Assembly (NCBI RefSeq): GCF_900541275.1 | Contig: NZ_UQJH01000026.1 | Span: 1 to 16,496 of the forward strand | Source: an uncultured Porphyromonas sp. | GTDB taxonomy: Bacteria > Bacteroidota > Bacteroidia > Bacteroidales > Porphyromonadaceae | DNA: 16,496 bases | Reading direction: 5' to 3' | Shown: piece after piece, positions 7,701 to 13,746 of the stretch | How positions within the stretch are numbered: position 1 is the first letter of the stretch | How the letters are laid out: every line of letters starts with the position of its first letter | The notes under the pieces: model-generated | What the model was told of the DNA's origin: nothing | The model's database searches: none | The model's input: only the letters and a program-made list of their open reading frames with translations | Position numbers and translations under genes: made by a program

Positions 7701-7873
7701 TCCTCTACTCGGGGATTGTCCGGAGTGATCCTGAGGGAGAGCCCCGTCAAGCCATTTCCGGAGCCGGGCTCCTGCCCCCTCTCCGCTGTACAGGAGGCGA
7801 GGAGGGTGATTGCCACAAAGAGCAGGATCAGAGGTAAGACTTTATTCTTGATCATCATATCCATTTGTCCCAT
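4781..7873 (-). CDS. Large fimbrial accessory/tip lipoprotein with C-terminal FISUMP domain (second of trio)
   Basis: This protein of 1030 residues has a signal peptide with lipobox LASC (Cys28). Its start codon shares one base with the upstream stop (TGATG), arguing for translational coupling and for the first Met, although Met6 or Met7 would also leave a good signal. The fimbrilin-like N-terminal region shows KIEKVDVFIFD, FQVAVVANA and VKRLAAAIEL, preceded by a candidate cleavage Arg (R61-A62 in ILRANEVG). The middle carries LDYNIVYPE, VIETPL and YTYKVNVTS with a BACON-like stretch ending YQGGYVKIGD, matching the downstream gene module by module. The FISUMP domain (about 720-1030) has YWLDRNL, NPCPEGWHVPTK, LPAAGYRP and SVRCVRS. 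A C7 tract on the coding strand (G7 at 7391-7397) falls within codons for RPPL and is a possible slippage site. The inferred role is fimbrial tip or accessory subunit, replacing Mfa3-5 or FimC-E of Porphyromonas gingivalis. Confidence 0.9.
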   Translation of the reverse strand: MGQMDMMIKNKVLPLILLFVAITLLASCTAERGQEPGSGNGLTGLSLRITPDNPRVEEILRANEVGTETENKIEKVDVFIFDQAGTTLVGSALGQTVTAGATGTISVTVDQIPYKGTGRTFQVAVVANAEGAVTYPSLTGLTLDGLSSLPVMKTDDTARPPLVMYGTAELNANPSGIVTGEVRVKRLAAAIELRGEGEISIGETYLVNAPKGATLAGDPLTGVATLTSTTTHATGERAYVYPTASEQRAYVVFKAKNPSGLDNYYFFSPKDGSQPSQSLAANTLYRVTIKKLTADGYDTLDAAVAAIRSGEDRNRESLVYTVAEWTNVGTAETVFFGRYFLRIEKSNFQFDREQMDELTYVYTNAPGLKLIAPAEGTFSETKQHLAAWATSTLQPAYEGNEKPGRRYTLNVGVYQYHSLVADDVRRAFGWVRATGIHTNDLQVQYSITQDNINRFYPDVVRLAASPDRFKITAKEVQYLKTRITTNLPKLGWRLFSVTPSTSGRDFIERIFVLDDHGDPVDLWRDDKPGKYDAAELAKRRQQLGTDILYIDTKAMGDLEPDVATITLYGGEIGGQVFHKLPIRVYREFQLDYNIVYPESTEANAVPLDMRRNKYVIETPLGWDSEQDYTYKVNVTSNLRWEVSKEPASDGSEIDWVTITGANGTKDGSFSVKVSKRPTSQKVDHFLPAREAHISLKGYVKGSREAMAVRDIIIYQGGYVKIGDNYWLDRNLKSGYSYANHEEAIDKTDKLYKVPAYYANTTYKDSKINSTLYPYAIPIGHTTDVYGVYALNNRTYLPNSATTPNGYGSDGYFFSRAPTSGYAQGDTEEKSVGLYSNYYTGKIYRGQVYQDNIGYFYVHPTYRVKLYISWDQTNGVYRDKNIIADNEPFVNPCPEGWHVPTKTQLESLVDLLGKTYGKPTPLMNLDETYSAIDGEMGENNSGRYLVADPMTRSSSTGVHWYLPAAGYRPFNHADIRTMGVTGAYKTYELVNPNATGSIKSQLLYFSPTKVWMHTETWAFTSSVRCVRSVNP

Positions 7874-10854
7874 CAGTTGTTGTTCCTAATCTTGATGCAA
7901 CGGACGAGGAGACCGTTTGTCGTATTTCCCTTTTCGACATAGCTGTGTGGTGCATCGCTCCCGAATCCTACACTGCAGTATCCGCCGGACATGGGAGATG
8001 CGGGATCATAGAGTGCGTAGCAGGCTCCTGGAACTGCTGTCTCACCGATGAATAACCAGTTGCGTAGCATGCCGGACCCATCTCGCCAGCCACCGAGAGG
8101 CAGGTAGAAGGAGTGAGTCGGATCGGTGGTCTTGAAGAAGTAGCCCACGGCATTCTCGTAGTAGTCGCGACTCGCATAATCAGAATTAGTGAGGAGAGTG
8201 CTTTTCATCATAAGCTCAAACTCATCCTTGGTCGGCATCCGGTAACCCTCCGGGCAGGGATCAAGACCCTTGTCTTTCTCTCCCGGGATATGCTTGTACC
8301 ACCGGGGCTGAGTGAATGTTGCCTTGTCGTACCAATCCTTTGGATGCACAATGTACTTGTGGAACTGAGGGTCGGCTTTTGGAGCTGTCTCCTCATGGGT
8401 ATTGGGTGACACTCCCCAGGAGGTGGTGGCATCACCGATACGTCGCGGCTGGCGCCATGCCTGCACTTCTGAGACTTCACTTTCACTGAGGTTGGAGTTA
8501 ATATTCCCATCGATGACGTTGATACCATTGTACTGATAACCATCGGGTACTCGTCCACTCTGGTAGAACGCTCCATTGACACGCACGCGGTCAAATCCGG
8601 TGATCTCTGCGGATCCGCCCCACTGAGTGTAGTGTGCATAGGAGAGCGAGCCCATGTTCCGGTCGAGCCACACTTGTCCATTCTCCAGTGTCAGAGCCTT
8701 GTATCCTCCCTGCTCCACACGGATGTAGGTTGGGTGCTTGGAGCCATCGTAGATCTTGATGGTGGCATAGCGGAGGATATTGAGCCTGTCAACCGGCTTT
8801 ACCGATATCTTCAGCTCGCTGCTGCGTGACAGCTTCTCCACTTTGATCCAATTTCCTGTCGATGCAGCGGTCCCCCACGTGTCTACCACCTCGGGGACCC
8901 AGTCATAGTGGTGGGACTGTACCTTAATGGTAGTCTCAAGCGGTCCCGATGCCGCATCTCCCACAAAGGCGACATATTGCCGTGCAGTCACATAGAGTAC
9001 CGGCATCTGTCGGATGACCACCACGAGTGGTCTGGAGTAGCCCTCAGGAGTGATCGTCAGCTTACAGGTGCGGACGCGATCATCATCTCCATCATTATCA
9101 CTAAGGGTGTGGAATGCGACCCTTTTCGCTTGTCCGCTAATGGTCTCCGGTTGCTCGTCCATTGTCAGCCAGTCGGGGATCTTCCCGCCCTCAAAGTCGT
9201 AGGTGAGCTTTGTCGGAGTGGATATAAGCTGATCCATGAGGATCATAAAGTCTCCCTGTGCATCGGCAAAGGCATTCAGATCAACGGTGTCTCTCGTAAG
9301 TGCGATGTACTCATCAACGAAGTCTGCTTGCTCCTCCTCTACCGTCCAGTCCTTGGGGGTAATGGTGAGAGGACCGATAACCTTAAGCGACTCTCCGTAG
9401 AACTTAAGCTCATACCGGTACCACGTGTTGCGACGGATGGCATGGAAATCAGCAGCAGCACCCCTTTCGTTTGTCAGAGAAATGGTGTAGTCTCTGGTCT
9501 CTGTGGCGTTGGTTGCTCGACCGAACGTTAGTCCGAATGAAACCTCGTGGTTATCGTCAGCCTGGAAGAGTGAGGGGATATAGAGGTGGACGGCGGGATG
9601 AGTCTCTGTCTTCTCCGTATTCTCAGGGTCGCTTATGTACTTCGCATAGTAGGATCCTGTGAGTCCCTTGTCAGCGGCTGCCTCGGAGCGGAAGATCGGT
9701 GCCTTCCAGAGCTTCCCGATGCGGATCGGTAGAGTCCACGGTGTAGTCGACGGATCATCCGGGGTATTGAATGCTTGTACCTGCTTGTCGTCAAAGCGTC
9801 CCTTGATATCCCTCAGGAGTATTTCCTCGCTCTCCGTTCCGGCGGAGAGGGTAAAGTTTGTCGGCTCAGAGCCTGTCGGCGCAGTAACAGTGGCAGTGCT
9901 CTTAGTCTCTACGACGGAGATCTCTCCGGAGAGTGGAAAGAGTGGCTGAGCGTATCCGCCCATTCCCTTCAGCGAGTAACTGAGGAAGCGATAGTCCTTG
10001 GGTGTCAGTCCGTCCTTACTGTGATACTCCTCCTTCGTCTCATTCTTAGCCGTTGTCAGGCAGACATCGAGACGGGCAAAGGTGCGCTCCAGGCGGATAT
10101 CGGGAGATACCACCTGCGGCACATCCGTACTGGAGGTGATGGCAAAGTCCTGTGAGCCGACCATAGGCATGAAGCGCCGAGGCAGCTTCGTCACCGTATT
10201 GGGCATCAGGTCGAGCGAAGTGAATGCGGTCTCCTTAGACGTGAGACCACGAGGATCAGCCGGGGAAGCGGTATTCTCAATCGCCGAAGTCAGGGCAGGG
10301 AGGGAATTGGCAACAAGGACAAACTTGTACGTGCCCGGCTCCAGCTCAAGGTCCATCGTCAGGGCACCCTCAGGCAGCTCCGTGGAGGCGAAGTGGCGCA
10401 CGTGACTATTGCTCTGGCTCAGCTCATCAAGGTCAGTGATCGCTGAGAGAGGGCTTGATGTGTCCCCCTTGAGGCTCTTGCAGCCTGCTGCAAAAGCATT
10501 GGTGTAGTAGATCCAAGCGGACGAGGGCTCTGGAGCTCCCTCCGGGTAGATGTAGAGGACAGCGAAGTAGACAGCACGCTCGTAGTTGAGTCCCAGCTCT
10601 GCATGCGGCGTCCATATACCGCTACCGGGCACCTCACCCACCGTACCGACGGCACGTGTCGAGGGGCGACTGCCCGGAAGTGAGTAGGAGTCGATCGTGG
10701 CAGCGATGCGGACATGGCGTGACCCGCCATCGCTCTCACCGGTGGGGCCACTCTCGCCCACCTCCTTGTGGCAGCCCGAGAGCGCCACTAAGAGAGCGAG
10801 GACCACCCCGGCGATCCCCGGATAGCGGAGACCTATCTTATGATAAATAGTCAT
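7873..10854 (-). CDS. Large fimbrial accessory/tip lipoprotein with C-terminal FISUMP domain (first of trio)
   Basis: This protein of 993 residues starts 8 nt after the anchor gene and has lipobox LSGC (Cys28). It is the most divergent of the three. The fimbrilin-like part (about 47-510) contains AVYFAVLYIYPEG, YKFVLVANS and RTFARLDVCL and closes with ITPKDWTVEEEQADF, a typical end of such domains. A candidate trimming Arg is R67-A68 (STRAVGT). A BACON-like beta domain follows (about 620-715, YVTARQYVAFVGD to RVEQGGYK). The FISUMP domain (about 718-993) has GQVWLDRNMG, GLDPCPEGYRMPTKDEF, YLPLGGWRDGSG and LLVRCIK. It lacks the LDYxIVYPE module shared by the two genes downstream. The position right after the anchor is that of mfa3 or fimC, suggesting an adaptor or tip role, but the length and FISUMP ending differ from those proteins. 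Function is inferred from context. Confidence 0.9.
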   Translation of the reverse strand: MTIYHKIGLRYPGIAGVVLALLVALSGCHKEVGESGPTGESDGGSRHVRIAATIDSYSLPGSRPSTRAVGTVGEVPGSGIWTPHAELGLNYERAVYFAVLYIYPEGAPEPSSAWIYYTNAFAAGCKSLKGDTSSPLSAITDLDELSQSNSHVRHFASTELPEGALTMDLELEPGTYKFVLVANSLPALTSAIENTASPADPRGLTSKETAFTSLDLMPNTVTKLPRRFMPMVGSQDFAITSSTDVPQVVSPDIRLERTFARLDVCLTTAKNETKEEYHSKDGLTPKDYRFLSYSLKGMGGYAQPLFPLSGEISVVETKSTATVTAPTGSEPTNFTLSAGTESEEILLRDIKGRFDDKQVQAFNTPDDPSTTPWTLPIRIGKLWKAPIFRSEAAADKGLTGSYYAKYISDPENTEKTETHPAVHLYIPSLFQADDNHEVSFGLTFGRATNATETRDYTISLTNERGAAADFHAIRRNTWYRYELKFYGESLKVIGPLTITPKDWTVEEEQADFVDEYIALTRDTVDLNAFADAQGDFMILMDQLISTPTKLTYDFEGGKIPDWLTMDEQPETISGQAKRVAFHTLSDNDGDDDRVRTCKLTITPEGYSRPLVVVIRQMPVLYVTARQYVAFVGDAASGPLETTIKVQSHHYDWVPEVVDTWGTAASTGNWIKVEKLSRSSELKISVKPVDRLNILRYATIKIYDGSKHPTYIRVEQGGYKALTLENGQVWLDRNMGSLSYAHYTQWGGSAEITGFDRVRVNGAFYQSGRVPDGYQYNGINVIDGNINSNLSESEVSEVQAWRQPRRIGDATTSWGVSPNTHEETAPKADPQFHKYIVHPKDWYDKATFTQPRWYKHIPGEKDKGLDPCPEGYRMPTKDEFELMMKSTLLTNSDYASRDYYENAVGYFFKTTDPTHSFYLPLGGWRDGSGMLRNWLFIGETAVPGACYALYDPASPMSGGYCSVGFGSDAPHSYVEKGNTTNGLLVRCIKIRNNN

Positions 10855-10862
10855 GGCTATGC

Positions 10863-11846
10863 TCAGAAGTCGAGATTACGGAAAACGAGGTTCCAGTCGA
10901 GGATGCGAGCCTGTACAGCGAAGTAGGTATCCTTGGGCTTGTCCTCCATGAGGCGGATCCAGATATCGAAGTCGTGATTGCGCTCCAGGCGGAAGGGATT
11001 AGCCGTCTCCGCAAAGGGTCCATCGTAGCAGATGTAGTCCTTCAGCAGGTCAAAGGAGTAGACCACCTTGTGGAGGTCGGTGTCAATGATCTCGATGGGG
11101 TAGTCGAGCGACTGATCCAGGAGGAGGATATCAAAGAGACCCCGGATCGCCTTACCATACTTACCGGTGGCATCCTCGATCTTGGTGGTGTACTCAAATT
11201 GGGAGTCGGGTAGCAGGTTCCCCTCACCGGTGTATCGGCTGTTCTGCGCCCTGAAGCGGATCGTGTACTGATGGTCGGGATTGAGCCCCTCGACGATGAT
11301 CTTCACACGATTGGTGATCTGGCGGAAGTCGATGTGGACAGTGTCGAAGACTGTGCCGATACGCTCCTGCTGATCGAGGATCTCCTTAGCCTTGCCGGCA
11401 TAGAGTGGCGAGGCACTGGCCTCCAGGGTGCTGCCCTGCTTGGCGAGGGAGACCATCATCTCGCTGAGAGGTGTCCCGGGCTTGAAGCCCGTGAAGTCGT
11501 ACTGCGCAAGGTTGGAGCCACTCCAGGCATAGAAAGTGGTCTTATGCCCGGGGCGATAGAAGTCCGTCTTGATGCGGTATGAGGGGATAAAGGCGGAGGG
11601 CTTGTCAGCGATCTCCGTGATCAGCTTACCATCCTCGTCAAAGGCGAAGACCCGAACCTCCTTGACGGTCTCTGAGTAATTGATCGTCTGCGGATAGAGG
11701 ATGTCGAAGGAGAAGACAGTTCCCTGAGGACAGTCGGAGAGGTCCTCCTTGATGCTGCAATGGCAGCCGGCCACGAAGAGAGAAGCGACTGCGACGGCCA
11801 GCATCCCTCTGAGAGACTTGATCGTATGGTGCGATGAGTTATTCAT
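10863..11846 (-). CDS. mfa2: Mfa2/FimB-family fimbrial anchor lipoprotein
   Basis: This protein of 327 residues is about the length of P. gingivalis Mfa2. The signal peptide ends in lipobox VAGC (Cys28), followed by the family-typical CSIKEDLSDCP stretch, then VKEVRVFAFDEDG, FYAWSG, a mid-protein motif FRQITNRVKIIVEGL (about 170-185) and FDIWIRL near the end. Members of this family stay lipid-anchored in the outer membrane, cap the shaft base and limit fimbria length. Consistent with that, this is the only fimbrial protein here without an Arg-Ala/Ser trimming site after the first strand. Its C-terminus (ILDWNLVFRNLDF) closely resembles that of the upstream major fimbrilin (VLSWNLVQRALDF). It lies 34 nt after the second fimbrilin and 8 nt before the first large tip gene, the usual fimbrilin-anchor-accessory order. 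The symbol denotes family, not proven orthology. Confidence 0.92.
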   Translation of the reverse strand: MNNSSHHTIKSLRGMLAVAVASLFVAGCHCSIKEDLSDCPQGTVFSFDILYPQTINYSETVKEVRVFAFDEDGKLITEIADKPSAFIPSYRIKTDFYRPGHKTTFYAWSGSNLAQYDFTGFKPGTPLSEMMVSLAKQGSTLEASASPLYAGKAKEILDQQERIGTVFDTVHIDFRQITNRVKIIVEGLNPDHQYTIRFRAQNSRYTGEGNLLPDSQFEYTTKIEDATGKYGKAIRGLFDILLLDQSLDYPIEIIDTDLHKVVYSFDLLKDYICYDGPFAETANPFRLERNHDFDIWIRLMEDKPKDTYFAVQARILDWNLVFRNLDF

Positions 11847-11880
11847 TGCTCTATATCTCTTATATAAATTGTTGTCTTTA

Positions 11881-13611
11881 TTACTTCAGCTCCAAGGTAT
11901 GGTCCATCGTATTCCACTGGAGCGGTGTGGCTGTGATGCGGATCACATTCTCCCGGCCATTGATGGGAGGAATATTGGGCTCCGGCTCCCAGGGATTATC
12001 TCCCGGCTTGGGGATATTGGGGTCATCAGGATCGACGGGGTCGTAATTGAGACCCAGACCGGTGATGCTATTGAGGATCAGGTCGTAGATGTTATTGCGG
12101 CGGGTGTCGCAATTAAAGACCGGTCCCCCTTCCTTAGTACGCTGCTCATTGAGCGGAGAGAGGTAGACCATCTTCCCACCCTCATACTTGCGGATCTTAC
12201 TATTACCTCCTGCACGAGCAGCGAGGAGCGTGTCGTAGATGGTGTGGTCATCGATACCGTAGTAGAAGGTCGTAGGCTGGTCATGCACCAGGAGGAAACT
12301 CCTCTTGGTAGCCTTACCATCGGTCGAATAGTAGTCGTTTCCCTCCCTGATCGTCTGATTCTTCTTATCCTCTTCGGAAAGAGCTTTAAACCACTTTGTG
12401 TCGGTCACATCGACCCAGTACCAGCGGTCAGTATAGGTCTCTGCAGCATCTATGTCCTTCAGCAACTGTTGGTCGAGGAGCTCCGGTGACTGCGGTGTGC
12501 CGGATGTAGCAGCAGGATCGCTCTCAGTAAAGCCGTCGACAGCCTCGTCCTGCGTTGCAAAGACCTTGTGTCGGAGGAAAGTCACCTTTTTATTGTCGAT
12601 GCGATAGCCCTTGGTAGGAGTCAGACCGGCATAGATCTTTACATAAGTGACATCCTTGTAGGTGACAGACTTATCATAGGGGGTAGCTGCCTTAGTCTCA
12701 TTGAGGGCATGCTCGAGGAAGTAGATCCCGTCCTTTGTAGAGAGACCATGATCGTTGTTCTCCACCTTACCAGACTCAAAGGTAGAGATGGAGCGAGCCT
12801 TGAAGTTATCAGACAACCCCTCGTTGGAGAGCTTCATCAGGTCGTAGCCCCCCATGCTCTTTTCCTTAGCAGAGATGGTCTTGAGACCCTCGTACAGTCC
12901 ATCATCACCGAGATGAAGACTGCCCGCATTATCGGTGAAGAGGTAAGCGCTCTTAGCTGAGCCTGCGATAGCCCAGGTCATTTTATCAGGCTGGAGGAGG
13001 CCATAAGTCTCCTTCATCTCCTCACCCGTCATATCCTTGGCGCGACGAAGCTGAACCTTAGAGACTACTCGCTCCACGTCAAGCCTCACATCCGTGCACT
13101 TATCCTCGGCGAGGGTGTAGAAATTTTTACTCTTATTGCCAAAGGTGGAGCTCATCAGGAAGCTCTTCCCGATCATCCGATCGATATCGGTGAGCGAGAC
13201 AGTCGACTCACTGGTATAGTCGCTGCCGCGGAGACCCAGCCGAGAGCTATTGATCACCGCAGCGATGCGATGACGGGAGTTGGGGTTGTCCAGCTCCTCC
13301 TCAAACTTAGCACTCCACTTATTGCCACCCTTAGGGTTAAAGCTGCGCGAAGCAGTCAGCCCGAAGTCCTCTCCGATGAAGAGCTGCCCATCGCGGATCT
13401 TATCCTCAGGGTCGATGCCGGGCACATCTATATCCTGTGCGTCGGTGATGGCGCGGGCTCCCGTAGCGAGGGTGCGAGGGGTGACCTGCAGCTGTATCGC
13501 GGAGCGATGACCGTCGGTCGGCTCATCGGAGTGTCCCTTGCAGCCGGCAAGAGGCAGCAGCATCAGCGCCGAGACGACCAAGTGAGGTAGTATGTACTTC
13601 TTCTTCTGCAT
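11881..13611 (-). CDS. Second Mfa1-like fimbrilin paralogue
   Basis: This precursor of 576 residues has lipobox LAGC (Cys24). After a short first strand comes GARAITDAQD, the counterpart of the Arg site where gingipains cut Mfa1; predicted trimming is R53-A54. It shares RVVSKVQL (about 180), GIYFLEHALNETK and NCDTRRNNIYDL (about 501-512) with the upstream fimbrilin, so the two are tandem paralogues. A shorter Pro/Asp/Asn linker (DPVDPDDPNIP, about 522-552) precedes the last strand (TPLQWNTMDHTLELK). Whether it is a second shaft protein, a minor subunit, or an alternative pilin cannot be told from sequence. The start is preceded by an A-rich leader, typical of Bacteroidota. It is separated from the first fimbrilin by a hairpin-rich gap that may lower its expression. 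Confidence 0.92.
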   Translation of the reverse strand: MQKKKYILPHLVVSALMLLPLAGCKGHSDEPTDGHRSAIQLQVTPRTLATGARAITDAQDIDVPGIDPEDKIRDGQLFIGEDFGLTASRSFNPKGGNKWSAKFEEELDNPNSRHRIAAVINSSRLGLRGSDYTSESTVSLTDIDRMIGKSFLMSSTFGNKSKNFYTLAEDKCTDVRLDVERVVSKVQLRRAKDMTGEEMKETYGLLQPDKMTWAIAGSAKSAYLFTDNAGSLHLGDDGLYEGLKTISAKEKSMGGYDLMKLSNEGLSDNFKARSISTFESGKVENNDHGLSTKDGIYFLEHALNETKAATPYDKSVTYKDVTYVKIYAGLTPTKGYRIDNKKVTFLRHKVFATQDEAVDGFTESDPAATSGTPQSPELLDQQLLKDIDAAETYTDRWYWVDVTDTKWFKALSEEDKKNQTIREGNDYYSTDGKATKRSFLLVHDQPTTFYYGIDDHTIYDTLLAARAGGNSKIRKYEGGKMVYLSPLNEQRTKEGGPVFNCDTRRNNIYDLILNSITGLGLNYDPVDPDDPNIPKPGDNPWEPEPNIPPINGRENVIRITATPLQWNTMDHTLELK

Positions 13612-13668
13612 GATGAAGTTTTTTATGGCGGCACTCTCACCGGAGCGCCATTACTTATTGCTTTTGGT

Positions 13669-13722
13669 GGGTAGGGGAGCGGTCAGGCGCCCCTACCCTG
13701 TGCGGGGCTTAGGAGCCCACGC
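13669..13722 (-). promoter_or_regulatory. Two consecutive hairpins between the fimbrilin genes
   Basis: GGGTAGGGG (13669-13677) pairs with CCCCTACCC (13690-13698), 9 bp with possible inner pairs. GCG-GGGCT (13702-13709) pairs with AGCCC-A-CGC (13714-13722) with one bulged A. On the minus strand no T run follows either stem, so full termination is doubtful. An attenuator or an mRNA-stabilising or processing barrier that keeps the first fimbrilin more abundant is my inference. Confidence 0.55.
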
Positions 13723-13746
13723 TATTTATCTCCTAATCATTACGGA

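Noticed and set aside
13669..13698. Full terminator after the first fimbrilin
   Set aside because: No T run follows the stem on the minus strand (the sequence after it is A-rich), so I kept it only as a possible attenuator or processing site.
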